From Lachnospiraceae bacterium (GTDB lineage: Bacteria > Bacillota > Clostridia > Lachnospirales > Lachnospiraceae), in assembly GCA_900757145.1 (NCBI GenBank), contig CAAEMT010000039.1, positions 1-64,000 of the forward strand: a DNA stretch of 64,000 nt, given 5' to 3'. Under the pieces are notes generated by a model that was given only the letters and a program-made list of their open reading frames with translations, did not search any database and had not been told where the DNA came from. Positions 8,304-17,476 of the stretch are shown in pieces. Position 1 is the stretch's first letter. Each line of letters starts with the position of its first letter. The translations under genes and the position numbers were made by a program.

Positions 8304-9714
8304 ACCGGTAAATATCAGAGAAATAGCACTGGGGATTTTGATGGAAATTACAGAGGAAGAGGCGTTCAGTCATATTGTGCTGCGTCAGGTACTGGAAAAG
8401 TACCAGTATCTGGAAAAGCGCGACAGAGCGTTTATTACGCGCGTTGTAGAGGGAACGCTTGAACATATGATCCAGATGGATTATATTATTGAGCAGTTTT
8501 CTAACGTACCCGTTTACAATATGAAACCGCTGATCCGCAATCTTCTGCGTATGTCGATCTATCAGATGAAATATATGGACGGCGTGCCGGATTCCGCAGT
8601 GTGCAATGAGGCAGTAAAGCTTGCCCAGAAAAAAGGGTTTTACAATTTAAAAGGGTTTGTAAACGGCGTGCTCAGAAATACATCACGCCGTATCAATCAT
8701 GTGAAATATCCAGATCCGAAGACAGAACCGCTGCATTACCTTTCAGTCAAGTATTCGTTTCCGATATGGATGCTCGGCAAGTGGGTATCGCAGTTCGGTT
8801 ATGAAAAGACGGAGCAGATCTGCCGGGATTCGCATATTGAGCGTCCGACAGTGGTGCGCTGCAATCTGACGCGCGCATCAAAGGAGGAGATCATAGAGGA
8901 GCTTGAGGCGCAGGGGATCACAGTCCGTCAGCATCCGTATCTCGATTATGCGCTTGAGATTTCGGATTATAATTATATTAAGGGCATATCCGCGTTCAGA
9001 AAGGGCTGGATACAGGTACAGGACGTAAGCTCCATGCTTGTGGCAGAAATCGCAGCTCCAAACTGGGGCGATACTTGCTTTGACGTATGTGCGGCTCCGG
9101 GCGGAAAAAGTCTGCATCTTGCCGACAAGCTGATGGGAAGCGGTCATGTAGAGGCAAGGGATGTATCTGAATATAAAGTAAGGCTGATGCAGGAAAATAT
9201 TGACAGGGCGAACCTTATCAATATTCATGCAGTGCTGCGCGATGCTACGGCACGCGATGAAGATTCCGTTCAGAAAGCGGATATTGTGATCGCAGACGTA
9301 CCGTGCTCCGGTCTCGGTGTGATCGGGAAAAAACAGGATATTAAGTATAAGATGTCGGAAAAGCAGCAGCAGGATATCATACGGCTGCAGCGGCGCATTC
9401 TTTCAGTTGTATGGGAATACGTCAAGCCTGGAGGTGTGCTGATTTTCAGTACATGTACGATCGGTGCGGATGAAAACCAGTACAATATCAAGTGGTTTCT
9501 TGAAAACTATCCGTTTCGTCTGGAAAGTCTTGATCCATATATCTGCGATGAGCTAAAGGACAGGACAACGAAAGGCGGCTATATCCAGCTCCTTCCGGGT
9601 GTACACAGATCGGATGGATTTTTCATTGCGAGACTGCGCCGGATCGATACGAAGGAGGACGGAGAGTTTTATTTGGATGAGGAAGACAGCGAAGATGGAG
9701 AAGAGAGATATTAA
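8296..9714 (+). CDS. rsmB: 16S rRNA (cytosine-967 C5)-methyltransferase RsmB
   Basis: The 472-residue product has an N-terminal NusB-like helical domain (residues 1 to about 140) and a C-terminal SAM-dependent methyltransferase domain. Visible motifs are the SAM loop VCAAPGGKS, motif IV ADVPCSGLGVI with one conserved Cys, and motif VI FSTCTI with the other; these two Cys do the C5 chemistry. The ATG at 8296 has GAGGAAG upstream and lies within the end of the metallopeptidase gene. The TTG at 8278 is less likely because it lacks a close RBS. rlmN starts inside its last codons. Confidence 0.95.
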   Translation: MTKPVNIREIALGILMEITEEEAFSHIVLRQVLEKYQYLEKRDRAFITRVVEGTLEHMIQMDYIIEQFSNVPVYNMKPLIRNLLRMSIYQMKYMDGVPDSAVCNEAVKLAQKKGFYNLKGFVNGVLRNTSRRINHVKYPDPKTEPLHYLSVKYSFPIWMLGKWVSQFGYEKTEQICRDSHIERPTVVRCNLTRASKEEIIEELEAQGITVRQHPYLDYALEISDYNYIKGISAFRKGWIQVQDVSSMLVAEIAAPNWGDTCFDVCAAPGGKSLHLADKLMGSGHVEARDVSEYKVRLMQENIDRANLINIHAVLRDATARDEDSVQKADIVIADVPCSGLGVIGKKQDIKYKMSEKQQQDIIRLQRRILSVVWEYVKPGGVLIFSTCTIGADENQYNIKWFLENYPFRLESLDPYICDELKDRTTKGGYIQLLPGVHRSDGFFIARLRRIDTKEDGEFYLDEEDSEDGEERY

Positions 9715-10750
9715 ATCCTTTACATATGGAGAGCTTTTGGAGCAAGTAAAAGAAATGGGAGAAAAGCCGTTTCGGGCAGAACAGCTCTATCAGTGGATGC
9801 ATCAGAAGCTGGCGGCGGATTTTGATGAAATGACAAATCTCTCCAGAGCGTTTCGGGAAGCGTTAAAGGAGCGCTATGCGTATACGTCTCTGGAAATGGC
9901 GGACAGACTTGTTTCAAAGATTGACGGTACTGAAAAGTATCTCTTCCGTCTTACGGACGGAAATGTGATTGAAAGTGTGCTGATGCGCTACCATCACGGG
10001 AATTCTGTGTGTATTTCGTCACAGGTCGGCTGCCGCATGGGCTGCCGCTTCTGTGCTTCGACAATTGGAGGACTGACGAGATGTCTGACCCCTTCGGAAA
10101 TGCTAGACCAGATATACTGTATCCAGAGAATTTCAGGAGAGCGCGTCTCAAATGTTGTTTTGATGGGCACAGGAGAGCCTCTTGATAATTACGATAATTT
10201 TCTGAGATTTCTGGAGCTTTTGACGGATGAGAGAGGACTCCATATCAGTCAGAGAAATATCACCGTCTCTACGTGCGGTATCGTGGAAAATATGAAGAGG
10301 CTTGCGGATGAAAAGCTCCAGATCACGCTTGCACTGTCTTTGCATGCGTCCAGTCAGGAAAAGCGAAAAGAGCTGATGCCGATCGCATATAAATACGAGC
10401 TTGATGACGTGCTCGATGCCTGCCGGTATTATTTTGAAAAAACGGGACGCCGCATCACTTTTGAATACAGTCTGGTCGGCGGGGTGAACGATACGCCGGA
10501 GGACGCAAGAAGACTGGGACGGCTGATCGGAGATCTGAACTGCCATGTAAATCTGATTCCGGTCAACCCGATCAAGGAAAGAGATTACGTAGAATCAGAG
10601 AAGGCAGCGATCATCGCTTTCAAAAATAAACTTGAAAATTACCGAATAAATGTTACTATTAGAAGAGAAATGGGCCGTGACATCAATGGGGCATGCGGTC
10701 AGCTCAGAAAGAGCTATATTGACGCAGAAGAAAGGAAACAAAGGGTATGA
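9695..10750 (+). CDS. rlmN: Dual-specificity RNA methyltransferase RlmN (23S A2503)
   Basis: A 351-residue radical SAM enzyme that methylates C2 of A2503 in 23S rRNA and A37 in some tRNAs. The 4Fe-4S motif CRMGCRFCAST places Cys at about residues 113, 117 and 120; MGTGEPL and SLHAS are typical downstream elements. The second catalytic Cys is in GACGQL near the C terminus. I chose the ATG at 9695, 20 bases inside rsmB, because GAGGAAG lies 9 bases upstream and the protein then starts at the family position; a longer frame from 9599 would add unrelated residues. Its end overlaps the phosphatase start by 4 bases. Confidence 0.95.
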   Translation: MEKRDIKSFTYGELLEQVKEMGEKPFRAEQLYQWMHQKLAADFDEMTNLSRAFREALKERYAYTSLEMADRLVSKIDGTEKYLFRLTDGNVIESVLMRYHHGNSVCISSQVGCRMGCRFCASTIGGLTRCLTPSEMLDQIYCIQRISGERVSNVVLMGTGEPLDNYDNFLRFLELLTDERGLHISQRNITVSTCGIVENMKRLADEKLQITLALSLHASSQEKRKELMPIAYKYELDDVLDACRYYFEKTGRRITFEYSLVGGVNDTPEDARRLGRLIGDLNCHVNLIPVNPIKERDYVESEKAAIIAFKNKLENYRINVTIRREMGRDINGACGQLRKSYIDAEERKQRV

Positions 10751-11466
10751 AAGCGTATAGCATCACCGATATTGGAAAGAGACGTTCCTCAAATCAGGAT
10801 TTTGTCTATGCATCGGAGCAGCAGGTGGGCAATCTTCCGAATCTGCTGATCGTTGCAGACGGCATGGGCGGTCACAATGCCGGTGATCTGGCCTCGCGCT
10901 GTACTGTGGAAGCTATGGTCGAATACATAGAAAAAGCGGAGGAGACGCGGCCGATACCGCTTCTTAGCATGGCTATCCATTATGCAAATGATCTGGTGGT
11001 GGAAAAGGCAAGAACAGACCGGGCGCTTGAGGGGATGGGTACGACAGTTGTAGCCGCCACGATAGAGGATGGGTATCTGTATGTCGCAAATGTGGGGGAC
11101 AGCAGGCTTTATCTGATCGATCAGCAGATCGAGCAGATTACGAGAGATCATTCCCTTGTAGAGGAAATGATCCGTATCGGAGAGTTGCAGCGTCAGGATG
11201 CCAGAAGCCATCCGGATCGGAATGTGATCACGAGAGCGATCGGGGTAAATTCTCCTGTAAAAATAGATTTTTTTGATATGAAGCTGGAAAAAGGTGACAG
11301 GATCCTGCTCTGTTCTGACGGACTTACCACGATGGTTGATGATGATGAGATACTGCATATTGTAAAGAAATGCACTTCACCTAAGGAGGCTGCGCAGCGG
11401 CTTGTAACAGAGGCAAACAAAAACGGTGGAAAAGATAACATTTCAGTAGTGCTGGCTGAATTTTAG
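10747..11466 (+). CDS. prpC: PP2C-type protein phosphatase PrpC/Stp
   Basis: A 239-residue PPM-family Ser/Thr phosphatase that reverses phosphorylation by the adjacent PASTA kinase. Metal-binding motifs are in order: RRSSNQD near residue 13, VADGMGGHNAGDLAS (about 37), ANVGDSRLYL (about 117), LLCSDGLTTMV and the final GGKDNISVVL. It begins within an ATGA overlap with rlmN and is followed 17 bases later by the kinase, the arrangement found in most Firmicutes. The protein is soluble, without a membrane segment. Confidence 0.95.
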   Translation: MKAYSITDIGKRRSSNQDFVYASEQQVGNLPNLLIVADGMGGHNAGDLASRCTVEAMVEYIEKAEETRPIPLLSMAIHYANDLVVEKARTDRALEGMGTTVVAATIEDGYLYVANVGDSRLYLIDQQIEQITRDHSLVEEMIRIGELQRQDARSHPDRNVITRAIGVNSPVKIDFFDMKLEKGDRILLCSDGLTTMVDDDEILHIVKKCTSPKEAAQRLVTEANKNGGKDNISVVLAEF

Positions 11467-11483
11467 GTGATGGGAGTAGATAT

Positions 11484-13874
11484 ATGTTAAAGGTCGGAAT
11501 GTTTATACAAAACAGATATGAGATCATCTCACGGATCGGTTCAGGCGGTATGGCTGATGTGTATAAAGCTAAGGATCATAAGCTGAACAGGTTTGTAGCC
11601 GTCAAGGTTTTGAAGAAGGAATTTCGGGATGATAAAGCATTTATATCAAAGTTTCGCGTAGAAGCACAGTCTGCTGCGGGACTTGCGCACGCAAATATTG
11701 TCAATGTGTACGATGTCGGTGAAGAAGCAGGCATTTATTACATTGTGATGGAGCTTGTCGAGGGCGTTACGCTCAAAGAATATATCAAAAATAAGGGGCA
11801 TCTTCCTACGCGCGAAGCTACAAGCATTGCCCTGCAGATCTCAGCGGGACTTGAGGCTGCACACAATAACGGAATCATCCACAGGGATGTAAAGCCGCAG
11901 AATATTATCATTTCTACAGACGGAAAGGTAAAGGTCGCGGATTTTGGCATTGCGCGCGCGGCGACAACAAATACGATCAATTCAGGCGTGATGGGTTCTG
12001 TTCATTACAGTTCGCCTGAGCAGTCACGCGGCGGCTACAGCGATGAAAAGAGTGACATCTACTCGCTTGGGATCACAATGTACGAGATGCTGACAGGAAA
12101 GCTTCCGTTTGATGGAGATACTGCGGTGGCGGTTGCCATCCAGCATCTGCAGGAGGAGGTGCGCGGTCCCAAAGAACTCGTGCCGGAGATACCGTACAGT
12201 ACGAATCAGATCGTTCTTAAATGTACACAGAAAAGTCCGGATCGCCGTTATGCAAATATGGCAGAGCTGATCCGTGACCTGCGGGAGTCGCTTGTCAACC
12301 CGGACGGGGAGTTCGTTGTGCAAAAAGGTGTGGATGATGCGTTCAAAACGCGCGTCATGTCGAAGGATGATGTGGATAAGCTCAATGAGCTGAATGATAT
12401 CGAGGAGGCAAGACGCAGCAAGCCTTCCTACGATGAATCTCTTGACATCGGGGCGGCAGCATCGCTGCATGCGAAGGAGAATGGACCAAGGCCGAACCGG
12501 GCGTATCAGCCAGGCAGTTATTATCAGAAGAGTGCGTTTCAGGATGTTCCGGAGAAGCGTACCGACATGGAGAATGAGCAGTGGGATGCAGGATATCAGG
12601 ACCAGGAACCAGAAGGGGTGCGGCAGTACGATCCGTATTTTGACGCATATGACGATCCTGATGATTATGCGATACACGAAGGCAATTACCGTCTGGATGA
12701 AAGCTTCGCTCCGAAAAAATCCCGCCGAAGAAGGGACGATGAGGAGATGGGACTCAATCCAAAGCTTGAGAAGATCGTTACGGTAGGCGGTATTATCGTA
12801 GCTGTGATCATAGGCTGTGTATTTCTTGCTCTTCTGGCAAATGCCGTGGGACTTTTTAATTTTGCAAAACGTCAAAAGAAACCGAAGCCGGAGACTGTGA
12901 CAGAAGCAGTGACAGAAAAGGTGACAGAAAAGACGACTGAGGCTGCGAAATCGGTGACTGTGCCGAAAATCACAGGAAATTCAGAGGAAGAGGCGAAAAA
13001 GCTTCTGGAAAGCTTTGGACTTAAAGGCAAGAAAACGGGAGAGGCTGCTTCTGATAAGTATGCGACAGGAGAGGTGTGCAGCCAGTCTCCGGGAGAGGGC
13101 GACATAGCGCAGAAAGGCAGTGTCGTAGAATACAAGGTCACTATGGCGGGAGAACAGATTGTGCTCTCTGATCTTAGCAACATCGAGCAGAGTCAGGCTC
13201 AGGCATTCCTTTTGACAAAGGGATTAAAGTGCGAGATAGATACCTCAAGGCAGAGTGACTCGGTGGAGCCGGGACATGTCATAACGACAGAGCCTGCGGC
13301 AGGTACAACGCTTAGCGAGGGTGATACGGTGACTCTGTTTATCAGTCAGGAGCTGTCTGATGACTCGGATTATGTACAGCTGTGGGATCTGTACTGTTAT
13401 ACGAAAGAGAGAGCTGAGGAAGCGCTCTCGATGCTGGATCTAAAGGCTGAATATCAGTACGAGGCGAGCAGCGAGGTGGGAGAGGGACTTGTGATAAGTC
13501 AGAGCGTGGCTGCCAATGAAAAAGTAGCGCGCGGCTCCGTTGTAACGCTTGTGATCAGTACGGGACCGCCGGCGGGCGGCAGTACAGATGGAAATATAAC
13601 AGTTCAAAATGAGAGCGGGAGCGTATGGAAATGCGATGCCAGTCTGTCAGAACCGGCAGGCTACAGCGGAGGAGCAGTGCGCATCACGCTTAAGCAGAAC
13701 GGAAACGAAAAGACCGTGTATGAAGGTACCACAGCTTTTCCGTATCATCTTCAGGTCGAAGGTGAAGCAGGTGTGACAGAGGGTACGGCATACATCTATC
13801 TGCTCGATGGCACGACCGGAGAGGTGACGAGCACGATTGAGTATCCGGGAATTACGTTTAGTCAGGTGGATTAA
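11484..13874 (+). CDS. prkC: PASTA-domain Ser/Thr protein kinase PrkC/Stk
   Basis: A 796-residue membrane kinase that senses muropeptides or lipid II. The kinase domain (residues 10-275) has GSGGMADVY, VAVKVLK, HRDVKPQN and DFGIARA, and the TINSGVMGSVHYSSPEQ activation segment. An Asp/Arg/Tyr-rich juxtamembrane region follows, then one membrane helix (about 432-455) and a Thr-rich linker with TEAVTEKVTEKTTEA periodicity. Three PASTA repeats span roughly 487-560, 560-632 and 632-700. A further beta-rich domain of about 90 residues (705-796) ends the protein; this is not a PASTA repeat. It overlaps rsgA by one base. Confidence 0.96.
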   Translation: MLKVGMFIQNRYEIISRIGSGGMADVYKAKDHKLNRFVAVKVLKKEFRDDKAFISKFRVEAQSAAGLAHANIVNVYDVGEEAGIYYIVMELVEGVTLKEYIKNKGHLPTREATSIALQISAGLEAAHNNGIIHRDVKPQNIIISTDGKVKVADFGIARAATTNTINSGVMGSVHYSSPEQSRGGYSDEKSDIYSLGITMYEMLTGKLPFDGDTAVAVAIQHLQEEVRGPKELVPEIPYSTNQIVLKCTQKSPDRRYANMAELIRDLRESLVNPDGEFVVQKGVDDAFKTRVMSKDDVDKLNELNDIEEARRSKPSYDESLDIGAAASLHAKENGPRPNRAYQPGSYYQKSAFQDVPEKRTDMENEQWDAGYQDQEPEGVRQYDPYFDAYDDPDDYAIHEGNYRLDESFAPKKSRRRRDDEEMGLNPKLEKIVTVGGIIVAVIIGCVFLALLANAVGLFNFAKRQKKPKPETVTEAVTEKVTEKTTEAAKSVTVPKITGNSEEEAKKLLESFGLKGKKTGEAASDKYATGEVCSQSPGEGDIAQKGSVVEYKVTMAGEQIVLSDLSNIEQSQAQAFLLTKGLKCEIDTSRQSDSVEPGHVITTEPAAGTTLSEGDTVTLFISQELSDDSDYVQLWDLYCYTKERAEEALSMLDLKAEYQYEASSEVGEGLVISQSVAANEKVARGSVVTLVISTGPPAGGSTDGNITVQNESGSVWKCDASLSEPAGYSGGAVRITLKQNGNEKTVYEGTTAFPYHLQVEGEAGVTEGTAYIYLLDGTTGEVTSTIEYPGITFSQVD

Positions 13875-14752
13875 TGCAGGGGAAAATTATCAAAGGAGTC
13901 GGAGGATTCTATTACGTTGATGCGCAGGACGGCAATGTATACGAGTGCAGGGCGAAAGGAATATTCCGAAAGGATAAAATAAAACCGCTCGTTGGTGACA
14001 ATGTGGAGATGACAGTGTTAGATGGTGCGGAAAAAAAAGGAAATGTGGACGCGCTTCTGCCGCGCAGGAATGTGCTTATACGGCCTGCCGTAGCAAATGT
14101 GGATCAGGCGCTCGTGGTCTTTGCGGCAGCAAGTCCAAAGCCGAATCTGAATCTGCTCGATCGTTTTCTGATCTCAATGCGCAAGCAGGACATACCGGTC
14201 ATTATCTGCTTTAATAAAATGGATATTGTTTCGGAGAGCTTTGAACAGGAGCTTTCGAGGACGTATGAGAGCAGCGGATGCACAGTGATCTTTACAAGTG
14301 TGGCAAAAAAGCAGGGCATAGAAGAGATACGGCAGCTTCTGGAGGGAAAAACGACAGTAGCGGCTGGTCCTTCCGGAGTCGGAAAATCATCGCTTACGAA
14401 TGAACTCTCGCCGGACGTGTGCATGGAGGTCGGTGAGATCAGCCGTAAAATAGACCGCGGCAAGCATACTACGCGGCATACGGAACTGATCATGCTGGGA
14501 GGGCACACGTATTTTCTCGACACACCGGGATTTAGTTCTTTGTTTTTACAGGGAATTGAATATGAAGAGCTGCGCGATTATTTTTGTGAGTTTGACGCAT
14601 ATGAGCCCAAATGCCGGTTTCAGGGCTGTATGCATATGAGTGAGCCTGACTGTGCAGTGAAAGCAGCGCTTGAGGCTGGAAAAATCGCCAGATCGCGCTA
14701 TGATAATTATGTGCTGCTGGCAAATGAGCTTAAGAATAAGCGGAAATACTGA
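13874..14752 (+). CDS. rsgA: Ribosome small subunit-dependent GTPase RsgA
   Basis: A 292-residue circularly permuted GTPase that helps mature the 30S subunit. The order OB-fold, G4 (CFNKMD), G1 (GPSGVGKSSLTN) and G3 (DTPGFSS) shows the permutation. The C-terminal zinc site is visible as Cys/His residues in PKCRFQGCMHMSEPDCAV. The start codon overlaps the kinase stop by one base. In Bacillus the operon continues with rpe and thiN; here it ends in a strong terminator, so those genes are elsewhere or absent. Confidence 0.96.
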   Translation: MQGKIIKGVGGFYYVDAQDGNVYECRAKGIFRKDKIKPLVGDNVEMTVLDGAEKKGNVDALLPRRNVLIRPAVANVDQALVVFAAASPKPNLNLLDRFLISMRKQDIPVIICFNKMDIVSESFEQELSRTYESSGCTVIFTSVAKKQGIEEIRQLLEGKTTVAAGPSGVGKSSLTNELSPDVCMEVGEISRKIDRGKHTTRHTELIMLGGHTYFLDTPGFSSLFLQGIEYEELRDYFCEFDAYEPKCRFQGCMHMSEPDCAVKAALEAGKIARSRYDNYVLLANELKNKRKY

Positions 14753-14841
14753 CCGCAGAGAAAAAAGTTTTCGACAAAATTTTTCTTTCAAAGGCTTATG
14801 AAAAAAATTTGAAAATCCAGATAAATACTCGAAAAATCAGC

Positions 14842-14880
14842 AATACGCCGGAGATATCCGGCGTATTTTTCTGCGTTTTT
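14842..14880 (+). terminator. Rho-independent terminator after rsgA
   Basis: A perfect 11-bp stem, AATACGCCGGA (14842-14852) pairing with TCCGGCGTATT (14857-14867), with a 4-base loop, followed by a T-rich run. It closes the priA-rsgA transcript. The rest of the 336-base gap to ychF holds AT-rich sequence and the ychF promoter. Confidence 0.9.
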
Positions 14881-14926
14881 TGGGGAGAGATGGAGAAAAG
14901 TGTCGAGCGGTTTCTGGCAGAAGCTA

Positions 14927-14955
14927 TTGTTTATTGTCGGTTTCTGTGCTAAACT
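14927..14955 (+). promoter_or_regulatory. Predicted SigA promoter for ychF
   Basis: TTGTTT (14927-14932), 17 bases, TAAACT (14950-14955), leaving a 5' leader of about 125 bases before ychF. I see no riboswitch-like structure in that leader. Confidence 0.5.
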
Positions 14956-15088
14956 GTGACTTGCAGAAGATAAAACGAAGAAAAATACGAAGGATGGCAG
15001 ACACACGGAGCGCTGTGACGCAAGATGCGGCGTATAATCCTGCGGTCTGCGGAAAAACTGTATAGAGAAGAAATGGAGAGTAAAGAAC

Positions 15089-16186
15089 ATGAAGCTTGGT
15101 ATTGTTGGATTGCCAAATGTAGGAAAGAGCACGCTGTTTAATTCTTTGACAAAGGCTGGAGCGGAGTCTGCGAATTATCCGTTCTGTACGATCGATCCAA
15201 ATGTGGGTGTCGTTGCAGTTCCGGATGAGAGACTGAAGCTTTTGACAGATTTATACCACTCAGCCAAGACGACACCGGCGGTAATCGAGTTTGTAGATAT
15301 CGCAGGCCTTGTAAAGGGAGCGTCAAAAGGTGAGGGACTCGGCAATCAGTTTCTGGCGAACATTCGTGAGGTCGATGCGATCGTTCATGTAGTGCGTTGC
15401 TTTGAGGATACAAATGTCATTCATGTGGACGGCAGTGTAGATCCGGTGCGCGACATTGAGACGATCAATCTGGAGCTTATTTTTTCGGATCTGGAGATCC
15501 TGGAACGCCGTATCGCAAAGACGGCGCGTGCAGCCAGAAATGACAAGACGCAGGCAAAAGAGTTACAGCTTCTTGAGAAGCTCAAGGCACATTTAGAGGA
15601 AGAGAAACTGGCGATTTCTTACGAGGCAGAAGATGAAGATGAGCAGGCATGGCTTGCAGAGTACAACCTTCTGACTGCAAAGCCGGTGATTTTTGCAGCC
15701 AATGTAGCGGAAGATGATCTCGCAGATGACGGAGCATCAAATGAATACGTAAGAGAAGTGCGTGAATACGCAAAGAATACAGGAAGCGAAGTGTTTGTGA
15801 TCTGTGCTCAGATTGAGCAGGAGATCGCGGAACTTGATGATGATGAAAAGCAGATGTTTCTTGAGGATCTGGGGCTTCAGGAATCAGGTCTTGAGAAGCT
15901 GATCCGTGCGAGCTATTCTCTTCTTGGACTGTTAAGCTATCTGACAGCGGGAGAGACGGAGACGAGAGCATGGACGATCAAAAAAGGAACGAAAGCGCCG
16001 CAGGCCGCAGGAAAGATACATTCAGATTTTGAGAGAGGATTTATCCGTGCTGAGGTTGTCAATTATCAGGATCTGCTGGACTGTGGTTCCTATGCGGCAG
16101 CAAAAGAAAAAGGCCTTGTCGGACTGGAAGGAAAGGACTATGTCGTAAAGGACGGAGACGTTATCCTGTTCCGCTTTAACGTCTGA
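15089..16186 (+). CDS. ychF: Redox-regulated ATPase YchF (OLA1 family)
   Basis: A 365-residue Obg-related P-loop protein of normal length that binds ribosomes and prefers ATP. G1 is GLPNVGKSTLFN, G3 is DIAGLVKGASKGEG, and the NxxE motif replacing NKxD is NVAE (AANVAEDDL), the change known to shift specificity to ATP. A coiled-coil insert (about residues 130-200) and a C-terminal TGS domain, with the expected RAWTIKKGTKAPQAAGKIHSDFE-type sequence, complete the family architecture. It has its own promoter and RBS; lgt follows 29 bases later. Confidence 0.97.
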   Translation: MKLGIVGLPNVGKSTLFNSLTKAGAESANYPFCTIDPNVGVVAVPDERLKLLTDLYHSAKTTPAVIEFVDIAGLVKGASKGEGLGNQFLANIREVDAIVHVVRCFEDTNVIHVDGSVDPVRDIETINLELIFSDLEILERRIAKTARAARNDKTQAKELQLLEKLKAHLEEEKLAISYEAEDEDEQAWLAEYNLLTAKPVIFAANVAEDDLADDGASNEYVREVREYAKNTGSEVFVICAQIEQEIAELDDDEKQMFLEDLGLQESGLEKLIRASYSLLGLLSYLTAGETETRAWTIKKGTKAPQAAGKIHSDFERGFIRAEVVNYQDLLDCGSYAAAKEKGLVGLEGKDYVVKDGDVILFRFNV

Positions 16187-16215
16187 TATAAGATAGCAGA
16201 TGGGAGAGACTGCGT

Positions 16216-17085
16216 ATGAACGGTGCAATACGTTTCCCGCATCTGGGAATATCGCTTGAGCATGTGATCAAGACGATTCCGATCGGTGGATTTGAAATCG
16301 CATGCTACGGGATAGTGCTCGCTGCGGCGATGGTGACTGGGCTTTTGCTTGTAATGAAGATAGCAGAAAAGACGGGGCAAAGACCGGACGATTACTTTGA
16401 TCTAGGGATGATAGCAATAGTTATATCAGTGATCTGCGCCCGAATTTACTACGTTATTTTCTCATGGGATTACTATAGAGAAAACCTGATCGAGATATTT
16501 AATATCCGTCAGGGAGGGCTTGCGATCTACGGAGGCATTATCGGAGGGATACTGACTGTATTTTTCTTCTGCCGTTTTAGAAAACTTGATTTTCGGACAG
16601 TGCTCGATACTGCGGTACCGGGACTTGTGTGGGGACAAGTAGTAGGACGGTGGGGGAATTTCTTCAACCGAGAGGCGTTCGGCGGCTATACAGACAGCAT
16701 TCTGGCGATGCAGCTTCCTGTCAGTGATGTCAGAGCCCACGAAATCACGCAAAAGATGAGAGAGAACCTTGAGGTGATAGACGGAGTAGAATATATTCAG
16801 GTACATCCAACGTTTCTGTATGAATCACTGTGGAACCTTGGCGTACTGCTTATTCTGCTATTTGTCACCTTTCAGGTGAAAAAACGGTTTCAGGGGATGA
16901 TATTTTTACTGTATCTCCTCTTATACGGGGCGGGCAGATTCTGGATTGAGGGACTGCGCACGGATCAGCTTCTGCTTCCGGGAAGTACGATCGCAGTTTC
17001 ACAGGTCTTATCTGCGGTGCTTGCTGCCGGAGCATTCATACTGCTTGCGGCGGGGATGATAAGAGAAAGGAACAAAAGCACATGA
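16216..17085 (+). CDS. lgt: Prolipoprotein diacylglyceryl transferase
   Basis: A 289-residue polytopic membrane enzyme that moves diacylglycerol from phosphatidylglycerol onto the lipobox Cys of prolipoproteins. The Lgt signature GRWGNFFNREAFGG is intact (about residue 144), with the conserved YGI segment in the first helices, GGLAIYGGIIGG, and HPTFLYESLWN. About seven membrane segments are apparent. The ATG is preceded by GGGAGAG. The last codons overlap the start of a small Spo0E-like gene (ATGA), indicating coupling. Confidence 0.96.
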   Translation: MNGAIRFPHLGISLEHVIKTIPIGGFEIACYGIVLAAAMVTGLLLVMKIAEKTGQRPDDYFDLGMIAIVISVICARIYYVIFSWDYYRENLIEIFNIRQGGLAIYGGIIGGILTVFFFCRFRKLDFRTVLDTAVPGLVWGQVVGRWGNFFNREAFGGYTDSILAMQLPVSDVRAHEITQKMRENLEVIDGVEYIQVHPTFLYESLWNLGVLLILLFVTFQVKKRFQGMIFLLYLLLYGAGRFWIEGLRTDQLLLPGSTIAVSQVLSAVLAAGAFILLAAGMIRERNKST

Positions 17086-17252
17086 ATAAAAAGAGACAGC
17101 AGAAAAGCCGCAGGGAAAAACTGAAAGAGCATATTGAGAAAGAACGAAAGATTTTAAACGGACTGCTTGCCTCCGGCGCGGACAGAGCGCAGATCTATGC
17201 GCAGAGTCTTGTCGTAGACCGGCTGATCGAAAAATACCTTGTCGTGTCATAA
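17082..17252 (+). CDS. Small Spo0E-like aspartyl-phosphate phosphatase
   Basis: A 56-codon gene starting in an ATGA overlap with lgt. The product is very basic at the N terminus (MNKKRQQKSRREKLKEHIEK), then forms two predicted amphipathic helices and ends with SLVVDRLIEKYLVV. The spacing S-x3-D-x-LI-x2-Y matches the Spo0E family motif (SQELD in Bacillus), whose members dephosphorylate Spo0A and so delay sporulation. Small size and helical hairpin also fit. Several solvent positions differ from the classical SQELD, so a related phosphatase or an unrelated helical peptide remains possible. Its position just upstream of the division/sporulation region is suggestive only. Confidence 0.6.
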   Translation: MNKKRQQKSRREKLKEHIEKERKILNGLLASGADRAQIYAQSLVVDRLIEKYLVVS

Positions 17253-17346
17253 AGATAAAGCATAAAAATAGAAAGTACACGGGATATTGTATCGAATAAA
17301 AAGTACGAAAGAAAAATATCAGTGAAGAAATACGCAAGAGGCAAAG

Positions 17347-17398
17347 GCCGCTGTGAAATAGATGGGCATCATCTGTTTTACAGCGGTTTTCTTTTTCT
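17347..17398 (+). terminator. Rho-independent terminator after the lgt operon
   Basis: GCCGCTGTGAAA-TAGATG (17347-17364) pairs imperfectly with CATCTGTTTTACAGCGG further right (to 17385), followed by TTTTCTTTTTC. It isolates the ychF-lgt transcripts from the division cluster. The rest of the 332-base gap to mraZ holds AT-rich sequence, the mra promoter and the MraZ-type operator. Confidence 0.8.
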
Positions 17399-17438
17399 AT
17401 TTGAGACAGAAATGTAATATTTTTCTTGAAAAAATTCC

Positions 17439-17467
17439 TTGTGTTTTTTGGAAAGATGGGCTATGAT
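17439..17467 (+). promoter_or_regulatory. Predicted mra/dcw promoter (Pmra)
   Basis: TTGTGT (17439-17444), exactly 17 bases, TATGAT (17462-17467). The predicted start of transcription near 17474 is immediately upstream of the MraZ-type repeats, a geometry suited to repression by MraZ. Confidence 0.75.
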
Positions 17468-17476
17468 AGTGAGGAA

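Noticed and set aside
12024..12875. 283-codon open frame on the - strand opposite prkC
   Set aside because: Shadow of the kinase reading frame, with no RBS and no recognisable motif.
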